Shown here: positions 6,226 through 13,882 of the stretch, piece by piece
Numbering within the stretch: the first letter of the stretch is position 1
How the letters are laid out: each line of letters starts with the position of its first letter
Origin: DATGEP01 sp035310125
GTDB lineage: Bacteria; Chloroflexota; Ktedonobacteria; Ktedonobacterales; JADMIN01
Length of the DNA: 16,674 nucleotides
Assembly (NCBI GenBank): GCA_035310125.1
Contig: DATGEP010000124.1
Span: forward strand, 1 to 16,674
Direction: 5' to 3'
Position numbers and translations under genes: made by a program
The notes under the pieces: generated by a model
The model's database searches: none
Told to the model about the DNA's origin: nothing
The model's input: only the letters and a program-made list of their open reading frames with translations

Positions 6226-8232
6226 ATGATCGGAGGGCGAGGATCAGACGCGCCATTCCAGGCGGCGGAGGATGGCGAAGTCCGTACGCCATCCATTGAG
6301 AGAGCAACGGCAGATGGCGGTGGCGGCCATAGAGAGACCCAGCCTACTCGCCCCTGGATGAAGCGCCTCCGAAAAGAGATGCGTGCTCGAAGAACACCAC
6401 ACGCGCCGTTAGAATCTTCTCAGGCCGTGCCAGAGGGATCACGCCCTCCGTCTGCCTCCCTGGCGTCTTCCTTGATCTCCACAGATCACCCAGTCGAGCC
6501 TGTATCGGACGCTTCCCACGAGTATGTAGACACCTCATCAGGGGAGGCGCTACCCGAGTGGCTGCAGCAAGTCTACCGCGAGCAGATGACTATGCAGATA
6601 CCGGCACTGGGGCGCGTACTGCCGCGAGTGTCGGCGGGTGAGACTGGGTCACGGGAGAAGGGATATTATTCTGCCTGGCTCGATCATGAGTCTCAACGAC
6701 GTATCGGCCCCTACTCGAAATCGGCTTGGCGAGGATTCGTCGAGCGGATCCATCAGAAGGCGCACGCAGATGGGCAGGTATCATTGCCCTTCGCGGCGAT
6801 GGATCGGGCAATCTCAGCGGTCACGACGCTCACGCAGGGGCAGCTCGTCGTGTTCTTGCTGCTCATCGTGGGTGTGGGTGTGGGGCTTTATCTTGCCGGG
6901 CCGATGACGCTGGCACTCCTGTTGGGAGGCGTCACGCTGGCGTACATGGTGAACCTGACCCTCACCGTGATCTTGGCCGCGCGTGTGATCGGCCAATCGC
7001 CTGAAGAGCAGTTCAGTCGCGATTTCATCCAGGACCTGGAAGGTATGCCGTGGCCATCCTACACCGTCCTGTGCCCACTCTACCGAGAAGACGCTGTCAT
7101 TCCGCAGTTCGTCGCCGCCATGCAGGCCCTCGACTATCCACAGGATAGATTGCAGGTGCTTTTCCTGACGGAGAGCGATGATGAAGCGACGCGTCAGGCC
7201 ATAGAACGTCTGAGCTTGACGTCAAATTTCCACATCGTCACAGTCCCCGATGGACTGCCCCGCACCAAGCCGCGGGCATGCAACTATGGGCTGATGCTGG
7301 CCAAAGGCAGCTTCACCGTTATCTACGACGCCGAAGACGTGCCTGATCCGCTGCAATTGAAGAAAGCTGTCCTTGCGTTCGCTAATCACAGTGCGTCACT
7401 GGCCTGCGTGCAAGCGAAGCTCGGATTTTACAACACCCGGCAGAATCTGCTCACGCGCTGGTTCACGATCGAGTACGCACTCTGGTTCAATATGACCCTG
7501 CCCGGCCTTCAGTGGGCGCGGTTGAGTCTTCCGCTCGCCGGAACCTCGAACCACTTCCGCACCGATATCTTGCGGCGACTGGGAGGATGGGACGCCTTCA
7601 ATGTGACGGAAGATTGCGATCTCGGTCTGCGTCTCGCGGAGCACCATCTATACACCACGATCCTGGACTCGACCACGCTGGAGGAGGCGAACTCCAACCT
7701 GGGCAACTGGATTCGACAACGGTCGCGATGGACCAAAGGGTACATGCAAACGTACCTGGTTCACCTGCGCCGGCCTTGGAACTACCTGCTTCGGCGTCGG
7801 TTGCGGGCGCTGTTTTCGCTTCTCGCTGTCATCGGTGGCACACCCGCCACGTTTCTCGTCAATCCGCTGATGTGGGCGCTTCTCGGACTATACCTGACGG
7901 AACGGCGGGCGCTTACCCCCGAGTTTGACATGCTCTATAGCGCGCCGATTTTCTATCCAGCGGTGATCTGTCTTGTCGTGGGCAACTTCCTCTACATCTA
8001 TTTGTGTCTCGTCGCTTGCGCGAAGAGCGAGCAGTATGATCTTCTCCCATGGGTGTTTACGCTTCCCGTCTATTGGGCGCTGATGTGTGCCGCCGCCGCA
8101 CTGGCCGCGGTGCAGCTCGTCGTCAAGCCACACCACTGGGAGAAAACGCAACATGGACTTCACCTGGTGCGTCAGCCTTCCGCTATCACACCTGAGCATG
8201 AGCGCACAACCACCCACGCGGCGCAGCGGTGA
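6226..8232 (+). CDS. Membrane GT2 polysaccharide synthase (BcsA/XagB-like)
   Basis: Processive family 2 glycosyltransferase embedded in the membrane; such enzymes polymerise a sugar nucleotide and extrude the chain. Numbering is from the ATG at 6226 (668 residues). Residues 1-100 are low-complexity and probably disordered. Residues 105-200 form a polar region I cannot assign. Two helices lie at about 206-224 and 227-253. The GT-A domain begins at YTVLCPLYRE (about 279) and contains KPRACNYG, DAED at 368-371 (the DxD-type motif), TED at 461-463 (catalytic base) and QRSRW at 498-502 (QxxRW, acceptor side). C-terminal helices lie near 529-556, 573-597 and 606-633, followed by PHHWEKTQHG, common in XagB-like synthases. 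No PilZ domain is visible. The start at 6226 has GGAGG ten bases upstream; the in-frame ATG at 6208 has its purine run too close. First gene of a GT2-GTC-GH5 group. The polymer is not determinable by eye. Confidence 0.9.
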   Translation: MIGGRGSDAPFQAAEDGEVRTPSIERATADGGGGHRETQPTRPWMKRLRKEMRARRTPHAPLESSQAVPEGSRPPSASLASSLISTDHPVEPVSDASHEYVDTSSGEALPEWLQQVYREQMTMQIPALGRVLPRVSAGETGSREKGYYSAWLDHESQRRIGPYSKSAWRGFVERIHQKAHADGQVSLPFAAMDRAISAVTTLTQGQLVVFLLLIVGVGVGLYLAGPMTLALLLGGVTLAYMVNLTLTVILAARVIGQSPEEQFSRDFIQDLEGMPWPSYTVLCPLYREDAVIPQFVAAMQALDYPQDRLQVLFLTESDDEATRQAIERLSLTSNFHIVTVPDGLPRTKPRACNYGLMLAKGSFTVIYDAEDVPDPLQLKKAVLAFANHSASLACVQAKLGFYNTRQNLLTRWFTIEYALWFNMTLPGLQWARLSLPLAGTSNHFRTDILRRLGGWDAFNVTEDCDLGLRLAEHHLYTTILDSTTLEEANSNLGNWIRQRSRWTKGYMQTYLVHLRRPWNYLLRRRLRALFSLLAVIGGTPATFLVNPLMWALLGLYLTERRALTPEFDMLYSAPIFYPAVICLVVGNFLYIYLCLVACAKSEQYDLLPWVFTLPVYWALMCAAAALAAVQLVVKPHHWEKTQHGLHLVRQPSAITPEHERTTTHAAQR

Positions 8233-8290
8233 GCGTGTGTGGCGAGCATGAGAAACGCCCGAAGGAATGGAAAAGATCGGAGCTGGCAGC

Positions 8291-10153
8291 ATGTTCCGAC
8301 CCGCGTGGCTGATTCGGCATCGCCCCACGCACGATGACGGGATCCGATTCGAGACGATCACGTTGCCCGACGTGCCCACCGTGACGAGGTCGCAGAGCCG
8401 GTGGGATGTCAGGTTGGCGCTGTGGAATAGCGACCACTGGCTCATCGCATTGATCCTCTGCGCGGCCTGCGCGAGCATTGGCGCGGCGGTATGGGCGTAC
8501 CAGTCGCAGTCCATTTTGCTCTATGGTGATGCGCATTCGCATCTGCTCATCGCTCATCGCGTTTTCGACAACGTGTATCCTGGCCTAGCCCAGTTAGGAG
8601 ATGTCTGGCTGCCGCTGCCACAACTCATCATGCTGCCGCTGGCATGGAACGATTTTTTCTGGCGCACCGGGCTTGCGGGCACTTTGACTTCGATGCCCTG
8701 TTACCTCATCGCCTCCGTATACGTGTTCTTGACTGCTCGCCGCCTGACCCATGATAGTCGCGCGAGCTTTATCGGGTCGCTGGTGTTTGTCATAAATCCG
8801 AACATCCTGTATCTGCAAGCGACACCCCTCTCGGAGCCTGTCCTGTTCGCGACCCTGGCGGCGGCGTCCTACTATTTTGTCGCCTGGGCACAGGATGAGC
8901 AGCTGCGCGATCTGATTTATTCCGCGCTGGCCACGCTGCTGGCAACCATCGCCCGCTATGATGGCTGGGCGCTATATCTCGCGCTGCTGACGATGTTGGT
9001 CATCATTTGTTGGCGCAAACGCTACCCGCGAGACAAGGCGCTGGCATACACGATTCTGTTCGGCACGCTCGGCGGGGTGGGTATTTTGCTCTGGTTCCTG
9101 TGGAACCTGGTCATATTTGGGAGTCCGGTGGCGTTTCTCTCCGGTTCATTTTCGTCACAGGCACAGGCTCAGGCGTTCATTCACAACGGAGATGCAGATA
9201 CCTACCACAACCTCTGGCAGTCGCTACGAACGTACTCGCTCGCTACGGCGGAGACCATTGGTCCACTGCTGCTCGTGCTCGGAGTGTTCGCCGTCATTCT
9301 CTTCTTGATTCGCCGGCGGCTCTCAGGTGACGCGCTCGCCGCTGGAACCATCCTCGTTCCCTTCGCGTTCTATGTCGCGGCGTTCTTTCTTGGCCAGAAT
9401 GTCATGTACGTCCCGCACGCGAACCATCCTCCCTACTACATCTTCAACGCGCGCTACGGTGCCGAGATGGTCGCGCCCGCCGCCGTTTTCATCGCCACAT
9501 TGATTGCGTCCGCCCAACGCTGGCTCCCGCTCGCGCGGGTTGTCTTGCTCGTGGCGATCATCGGACAGTCCGTCGCGACCTCATGGGGGGGTGCTATCTC
9601 GCTCCAGGATGGCCAAGCCGGGTCCTCGTGTTATCACAGTCACCCAATTGCGACGTTTCTGGCGCAGCACTACGACGGCGGACGCATCCTCATTGACCAG
9701 TATCACTCGCAGGTTGACCTGTCCTCCGCGAATGTTGCGTTTCACAACGAAATCTACGAAGGCGATGGGGCCGTGTGGAATGCGGCGCTCGCCAATCCAT
9801 TCGCATACGTTAGCTGGATCATCGTCGTGCCACGCGATCTCGTCAGCCAGCATATAAACACACAGAGCGTCACCTTCCTGCGCGAATATACGCCGGTGGC
9901 CAAAGATGGCGGCGTTCCTGGCGCGACGTTGTGGCGCCGCATCGGCTCGCCTCCCTGGCCGAACAAGCCCGTACCCGGCAATATTGTTGGCCCGTACGTT
10001 GCATGCGACCGCGCCAAGGAAATACCGGTGGCTGCTCTGCCGAGCGCCCCACGTGTATTTGCGCCACCCTCCAACACATCGCCCATCTACCATCGTCCGT
10101 GGGGAATTGCCGCACGTTCGTCGCGCCTGGAAATGGAGCCCGTGTACCTGTGA
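8291..10153 (+). CDS. GT39/PMT-like GT-C membrane glycosyltransferase
   Basis: Multi-pass glycosyltransferase of the GT-C fold (ArnT/PMT-like). Such enzymes use polyprenyl-phosphate sugars on the outer face of the membrane. In the 620-residue product counted from ATG 8291, the first outer loop after helix 1 holds DAHSH at 80-84, the usual place of the catalytic acid. TPLSEP at 178-183, RYDGW at 222-226 and NARYG at 386-390 are motifs I associate with this bacterial subgroup. About ten to eleven hydrophobic segments end near residue 432. The last 180 residues are soluble and should be extracytoplasmic. GGAG eight bases before 8291 favours this start over the ATG at 8267, whose purine run abuts it. 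It lies 58 bases after the GT2 gene and shares GTGA with the GH5 gene (4-base overlap), so the three are likely one transcript. It probably decorates a glycan or lipid-linked product; donor and acceptor unknown. Confidence 0.85.
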   Translation: MFRPAWLIRHRPTHDDGIRFETITLPDVPTVTRSQSRWDVRLALWNSDHWLIALILCAACASIGAAVWAYQSQSILLYGDAHSHLLIAHRVFDNVYPGLAQLGDVWLPLPQLIMLPLAWNDFFWRTGLAGTLTSMPCYLIASVYVFLTARRLTHDSRASFIGSLVFVINPNILYLQATPLSEPVLFATLAAASYYFVAWAQDEQLRDLIYSALATLLATIARYDGWALYLALLTMLVIICWRKRYPRDKALAYTILFGTLGGVGILLWFLWNLVIFGSPVAFLSGSFSSQAQAQAFIHNGDADTYHNLWQSLRTYSLATAETIGPLLLVLGVFAVILFLIRRRLSGDALAAGTILVPFAFYVAAFFLGQNVMYVPHANHPPYYIFNARYGAEMVAPAAVFIATLIASAQRWLPLARVVLLVAIIGQSVATSWGGAISLQDGQAGSSCYHSHPIATFLAQHYDGGRILIDQYHSQVDLSSANVAFHNEIYEGDGAVWNAALANPFAYVSWIIVVPRDLVSQHINTQSVTFLREYTPVAKDGGVPGATLWRRIGSPPWPNKPVPGNIVGPYVACDRAKEIPVAALPSAPRVFAPPSNTSPIYHRPWGIAARSSRLEMEPVYL

Positions 10154-11310
10154 AACAACCATCTACAGATCCCAGCCTTCAGCGCGTCGGCTTCGGCGTG
10201 GTCATCACGCTCGTTGCGGTTTCGGTCATCATTGGTGGAATGGTCCATGCCACGAACGCTCTGCACGTGGCGGCATCGCAGCCGACGCCAGCACTCATCT
10301 CTACACTCTCTGACGTGCCGGCCAAGCTGCCACCGCGCGACATGCTTGCCGTGCAGGGGAAACGCATCGTGGATGGCGATGGAAAGCCGGTCGTGCTCGT
10401 GGGTGCGACCGATTACTCGCTGGAGTTCACCTGTAAAGGTGACGGGCATTTCCAGCTTGCCGATTACCAGGCCATGCGCACCTGGGGCATGAATACGGTG
10501 CGTATCACGCTCTCCTCGGCGTTCTGGCGGAACCTGGATGGAAGGTGCGCAGACTACACGGCAACTGTCACCGCCGCGGTCGCTAACGCAGAGGCCGCCG
10601 GGCTCTTTGTGATTCTGGCGTTACAGTGGGATGCACCGTTTAGCTTGCCGCAAGATGCGACCAATGGCGGTGCGCAGTGCCCGCTGCCCGACGCGAAGTA
10701 TGATGTCCAATTCTGGCAGGACATCGCCGAAATCTACCAAAGCGATCCGCGCGTCCTCTTCGATCTATTCAGTGAGCCGCATGACATAGATTGGTCCGAA
10801 TGGGAAACGGGAGGAATGATAACCAGCGCGTGCGCGCTGTATCCGTTGCCCCACACCTATCAAGCCATCGGCATGCCAGCGCTTGCAATGAAAGTGCGCA
10901 CGATCGCTACGTCGAATGTCATTATTCTGAGTGGCCTGGGATGGGGCTATGACCTGAGCGGTATTGAGGCATCCGGCCTCGCGCCGACGTCAAATGTGCT
11001 CTACGGCACCCATCCATTCAATCACACCGGCGACAATCAGCAGCCCGATGATTGGCCGCGCGCTTTCGGCTCGATCGCCGCGAGCCTGCCCGTCATCGCG
11101 ACCGAGTTTGGCTCCTATGACTGCCAGACGAGTTATAACGCGAAGGCGATCGCGTATTTCGAGCAGCTGCACGTGTCTTTCATTGCGTGGGCGTGGACGG
11201 CTGGATCATGTGATGTTCCCAGCTTGCTCTCCAACTGGTCAGGGACGCCCTCAGTGCCGTATGGCGTCTACATCCGGCAGCAAATGCTCAAGCTGGCAGC
11301 AAAGAGCTAG
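10150..11310 (+). CDS. Membrane-anchored GH5-type glycoside hydrolase (cellulase-like)
   Basis: Clan GH-A (beta/alpha)8-barrel glycosidase, best matching family 5, which cleaves beta-glucans, mannans or related polysaccharides by retention. The 386-residue product opens with a single hydrophobic segment at about 13-31, an uncleaved anchor or signal sequence, so the enzyme is outside. The barrel begins near residue 68 with LAVQGKRIVDGDGKPVVLVG. The acid/base is Glu209 in FDLFSEPHD and the nucleophile is Glu319 in IATEFGS. THPF (287-290) and WAWTAGSC (347-354) supply expected active-site aromatics. The usually invariant Asn before the acid/base Glu is Ser here. The start is GTG at 10150, overlapping the previous gene's TGA, with GGAG 11 bases upstream. 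The frame is open earlier, but only as a shadow of the preceding gene. Next to a GT2 synthase it resembles the BcsZ-type hydrolases that trim or release a nascent polysaccharide. Confidence 0.9.
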   Translation: MKQPSTDPSLQRVGFGVVITLVAVSVIIGGMVHATNALHVAASQPTPALISTLSDVPAKLPPRDMLAVQGKRIVDGDGKPVVLVGATDYSLEFTCKGDGHFQLADYQAMRTWGMNTVRITLSSAFWRNLDGRCADYTATVTAAVANAEAAGLFVILALQWDAPFSLPQDATNGGAQCPLPDAKYDVQFWQDIAEIYQSDPRVLFDLFSEPHDIDWSEWETGGMITSACALYPLPHTYQAIGMPALAMKVRTIATSNVIILSGLGWGYDLSGIEASGLAPTSNVLYGTHPFNHTGDNQQPDDWPRAFGSIAASLPVIATEFGSYDCQTSYNAKAIAYFEQLHVSFIAWAWTAGSCDVPSLLSNWSGTPSVPYGVYIRQQMLKLAAKS

Positions 11311-11336
11311 TTTGTTAGCGGATGTAGTGTGATGGG

Positions 11337-12110
11337 TCACTGGCCGGAAGGGTACCACTCGTCTCGATTACCTGGGCCGCTGAGGGACGGATACTGGCTG
11401 GCGCCCTGGCGCAACCCGCGCTGAGCGCCAGCCGCCACGGCACGCAGCGCGTCGCGCACAAGCTCGCTGACGGAGACGGTGGGCCGCTCGCCGGTGAGCA
11501 CGATCTTCACATTGCCCATGAGGGAGAAGACCTCGATGTCGAGCTGCGCGGTCGCGGGTCCAGATGCGGGCGCGTGCTCCTCGTGGCCAAACCCGAACAT
11601 GCCGGTGACTCCCTCTCCCAGCGCGTGGGTGTCGCTCATGATGATCGTCGAATGCACGGTAACGCGCACTGAGCGCGGGACGAGGATCGTCACCGCGCCC
11701 ATAACCGCCGTGACGTACAGCTTCCCTTGGGATGGCAGGCCGGCCAGCCGGAGGTCCAGCTTGATCTCACCCATGAACGCGACGGCGTGGGTGCTTTCGC
11801 CAAGCTGCCACGGGCGGCGCAGCTTCTTGATCTGGCTCATGAAGGCGATGATGCGCTTGTGGTGCGGCGGGCTGGCGGTCACGGGCGAGGTTGGGGGTGG
11901 CGAATCCAGGGCGGCGAGCGCCGCCAGCGGCGAGACCGGCAGCGCGTCGAGGATGGTCTGGCATTCGGCGGAATCGCGTGCCAGCACCAGCGCATCGAGC
12001 GCCCGCCGGAAGGCATCATAGCTCAGGTCGCCGCGCTCATAGCGAGTCCGAGCTGCCTGGATTGCCGCACGCTGCGCCGCCAGGGCAGTAGGCTCCACGC
12101 TTCCGTCCAT
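11337..12110 (-). CDS. DUF1707/SHOCT-like plus LiaF-like C-terminal domain protein
   Basis: Soluble 257-residue protein in two parts. Residues 15-57 (QAARTRYERGDLSYDAFRRA…ILDALP) form a short helical DUF1707/SHOCT-like segment. A P/S/T linker at 58-83 follows. Residues about 88-206 hold a beta-rich domain with repeated MG turns (FMGEIKLDL, VMGAVTILVP, LMGNVKIVL), typical of the LiaF-like/cell-wall-active antibiotic response family. That family's Bacillus member LiaF restrains the LiaRS envelope-stress system. Unlike LiaF, no membrane helices are present, and no histidine kinase or regulator is adjacent, so the role may differ. ATG at 12110 follows AGAGGGAG with normal spacing. It ends 26 bases from the convergent GH5 gene. 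The upstream GH3 gene on the same strand is 250 bases away, separated by palindromes. Domain call fairly sure, function uncertain. Confidence 0.8.
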   Translation of the reverse strand: MDGSVEPTALAAQRAAIQAARTRYERGDLSYDAFRRALDALVLARDSAECQTILDALPVSPLAALAALDSPPPTSPVTASPPHHKRIIAFMSQIKKLRRPWQLGESTHAVAFMGEIKLDLRLAGLPSQGKLYVTAVMGAVTILVPRSVRVTVHSTIIMSDTHALGEGVTGMFGFGHEEHAPASGPATAQLDIEVFSLMGNVKIVLTGERPTVSVSELVRDALRAVAAGAQRGLRQGASQYPSLSGPGNRDEWYPSGQ

Positions 12111-12198
12111 CTCGTGCGCTCCCTCTCTAGTCTATGGAGTGGCGTTCGTCGTTGTATGTACGAGGGCGGCCCTGAGTATGTTCCATGCTCAGGACGAG

Positions 12199-12228
12199 AA
12201 GGGCACGGGCCGGTGGCCCTACACCCTT
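12199..12228. repeat. Nested palindrome, GGGCC-GGT-GGCCC core
   Basis: An inner stem GGGCC (12207-12211) / GGCCC (12215-12219) with loop GGT is enclosed by AAGGG (12199-12203) / CCCTT (12224-12228). The core is followed by TACA. It resembles the GGGCG…CGCCCCTA palindromes at 13731, 13771, 15957 and 16541 in ending with a GCCC-type arm plus TA. It lies in the spacer between the GH3 and LiaF-like genes. Confidence 0.5.
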
Positions 12229-12288
12229 CGCCGTGTCTGAATTTGACTGATTACCGATGCCGGCGTAGAGAACTGGACCAGGCGATCC

Positions 12289-12340
12289 GGTGGGGCCGGC
12301 ATTTCTGCCGGCCCGCGCAGACAGGAATGTCCGCGCCACC
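12289..12340. repeat. 52-bp element folding as a gap-free three-way junction
   Basis: Outer arms GGTG (12289-12292) and CACC (12337-12340) enclose two directly abutting hairpins. Hairpin 1 is GGGCCGGCA-TTTC-TGCCGGCCC (12293-12314; nine perfect pairs). Hairpin 2 is GCGCAGACA-GGAA-TGTCCGCGC (12315-12336; eight of nine pairs, one A·C mismatch). Every base is accounted for. It lies 20 bases past the stop of the minus-strand GH3 gene. No T-run follows on either strand, so it is not a standard intrinsic terminator. Likely a dispersed intergenic repeat, or a 3'-end stabilising structure. Confidence 0.6.
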
Positions 12341-12360
12341 TTGTGAAATCAATGTTGACA

Positions 12361-13689
12361 TCATGGGCGCTGCGCATGTGGCAGATCAGCGTCCAGTCCG
12401 GCGGACAGGCCGCCAGGAAGGGTTTTGATGTGTTGGATGTGGGAACCACGGAGCGGCAGGATGCCGTAGCTCGCCTTGAGGGTCAGGATGCGGGCGACGG
12501 ACTGATTGATACGGCTCATGCTGATCTGGCCGCTGTCAATGGCGGCGTGTAGCGCAGCCAGCATGCCGGCCATGGTACTGGTATCGAAGGCGCCTTCCAG
12601 CAGGTCATCACCAGCTTCGATGGAGAGCACGGCGGCCTGGGGCAGCGAGTAGCGTTCGGCGATGCCCTGCATGTAGAGGCTGTCGGTCATGACGACGCCC
12701 TGGTATCCTAGCTCGCCACGCAGCACGCCATTCACCAGCTTTGGTGAGAGGGTGGCGGGCATCGTGGGGTCAATCGCGTTGACGATGACGTGCGTGACCA
12801 TGATCATGCCCGGCTGCTGGCTCAGCAGGCCACGGAACGCGGCGAAGTCGGTGTTTTCGAGCTGATCGCGCGAGCGGTCAATGGTGGGCAGCGTCTTGTG
12901 AGGGTCGAGCGCGACGCTGCCGATGCCGGGCCAGTGTTTCAGGCAGGCGATTACATCGAAACGGCTGAGACCGTTGATGTAGGCGCCGGCGTAGCGGTCT
13001 ACGGTGGTGGGGTCGTCGCCGAAGATGCGAGTGTATTCGACGGCGTAGGGGTTGGTGCGCACATCCACCACCGGGGCGAGGTCGGTGTTGATGCCGTACC
13101 ACTTCATCTCGTGCGCGGTGGCGAAGCCCGCGGCATAGGCTTTGTGTGGGTCGCCGCTGGCCGTGAGATCTTGCGCGGCGGGTTGGGGCGGATTGAAGCC
13201 GAGGGCGCCGAGGCGATCCACCACGCCGCCCTCCTCATCCATCGAGACGATGAGAGGGATGGTGGCGTTGGCCTGGACGGCGCTGATGTAGGCTTTGAGC
13301 TGCGCCGGGTCAGTCATGTTCTGCTGGTAGATGATCATGGCGCCGGCGTGCATGCCACGCACCATGGTGTCCACGTCCTGTGTGTAGGTGGTCCAGCCGG
13401 TTTCTATGAGGAAGAGCTGCCCCAGCTTCTCATCCAGTGTCATGTGGGCAAGCTCCCAACTGACGGTATCCGCGACGCTGGGGTGAATGATGGGGTCGGG
13501 CGTTGGGGTGGGCGTGGCTGCCCTGGGCGTTCCAGCGGCCTGTGGGTGCGCCGCTGTCGCGGTCCCACTGGAGCCGGGGAAGGCGCAGGCGGTGAGGAGG
13601 AGCAGCAGCGACGCGACGAGGATCGCCGCTCGGCGGCGCGGGTGCTGTGCGGACAGAGAAGTGTGAGCCGCGCGTGGCCGGTATCGCAT
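12361..13689 (-). CDS. GH3 beta-N-acetylhexosaminidase-like lipoprotein (NagZ type)
   Basis: Surface-anchored glycoside hydrolase of family 3, short single-domain type. The N-terminus has basic residues (HPRRR, 16-20), a hydrophobic core and the lipobox LTAC with Cys35. A T/P/A-rich linker runs to about 72. The barrel covers 75-410: MTLDEKLGQLF at 83-93, VSMDEEGG at 148-155, KHWPG at 251-255, LDPH at 261-264 and TDSLYM at 335-340. Asp336 is the expected nucleophile; Asp262/His264 match the NagZ Asp-His dyad that replaces the classical acid/base, which points to N-acetylglucosaminides such as wall or glycan fragments. The usual KHFPGHG reads KHWPGIG here. At 442 residues it has the expected length plus the linker. 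GAGAGGTAG lies just before the ATG at 13689. Downstream, 20 bases after the stop, is the 52-bp structured element. Family sure; substrate inferred from the dyad. Confidence 0.9.
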   Translation of the reverse strand: MRYRPRAAHTSLSAQHPRRRAAILVASLLLLLTACAFPGSSGTATAAHPQAAGTPRAATPTPTPDPIIHPSVADTVSWELAHMTLDEKLGQLFLIETGWTTYTQDVDTMVRGMHAGAMIIYQQNMTDPAQLKAYISAVQANATIPLIVSMDEEGGVVDRLGALGFNPPQPAAQDLTASGDPHKAYAAGFATAHEMKWYGINTDLAPVVDVRTNPYAVEYTRIFGDDPTTVDRYAGAYINGLSRFDVIACLKHWPGIGSVALDPHKTLPTIDRSRDQLENTDFAAFRGLLSQQPGMIMVTHVIVNAIDPTMPATLSPKLVNGVLRGELGYQGVVMTDSLYMQGIAERYSLPQAAVLSIEAGDDLLEGAFDTSTMAGMLAALHAAIDSGQISMSRINQSVARILTLKASYGILPLRGSHIQHIKTLPGGLSAGLDADLPHAQRP

Positions 13690-13730
13690 GCTACCTCTCT
13701 ATCTCACAAGCTCCGAGTACGAGCCAGGAT

Positions 13731-13753
13731 GGGCGCGGCAAGCGGCGCCCCTA
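13731..13753. repeat. GGGCG…CGCCCCTA palindrome, copy A
   Basis: 23-bp unit with GGGCGC / GCGCCC arms around GGCAAGCG, ending in CTA. An identical copy lies 40 bases on, at 13771, and variants lie at 15957 and 16541. It is in the spacer upstream of the GH3 gene and downstream of the flavoprotein gene. Confidence 0.7.
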
Positions 13754-13770
13754 CAGCGTCCACGAGCGGC

Positions 13771-13793
13771 GGGCGCGGCAAGCGGCGCCCCTA
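13771..13793. repeat. GGGCG…CGCCCCTA palindrome, copy B
   Basis: Identical in all 23 bases to copy A, separated from it by 17 bases. The pair looks like a local duplication of a dispersed intergenic repeat. Confidence 0.7.
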
Positions 13794-13831
13794 TGACGGT
13801 AACGGCGGCGTCAATATCAATCAGTCTACAA

Positions 13832-13867
13832 CAGATGCGGCACCTCGCGTGCGGGGTGCCGCATCTG
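13832..13867 (-). terminator. Intrinsic-like terminator of the flavoprotein gene
   Basis: A perfect 13-bp stem (13832-13844 pairing with 13855-13867; arm ending CGGCACC) with a 10-base loop lies 15 bases beyond the TAA of the minus-strand flavoprotein gene. On that strand the stem is followed by TTGTAGACTGATTG, a weak T-rich stretch rather than a proper run. Position and stem strength favour a terminator. Confidence 0.55.
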
Positions 13868-13882
13868 GTAGGAACGATGGAG

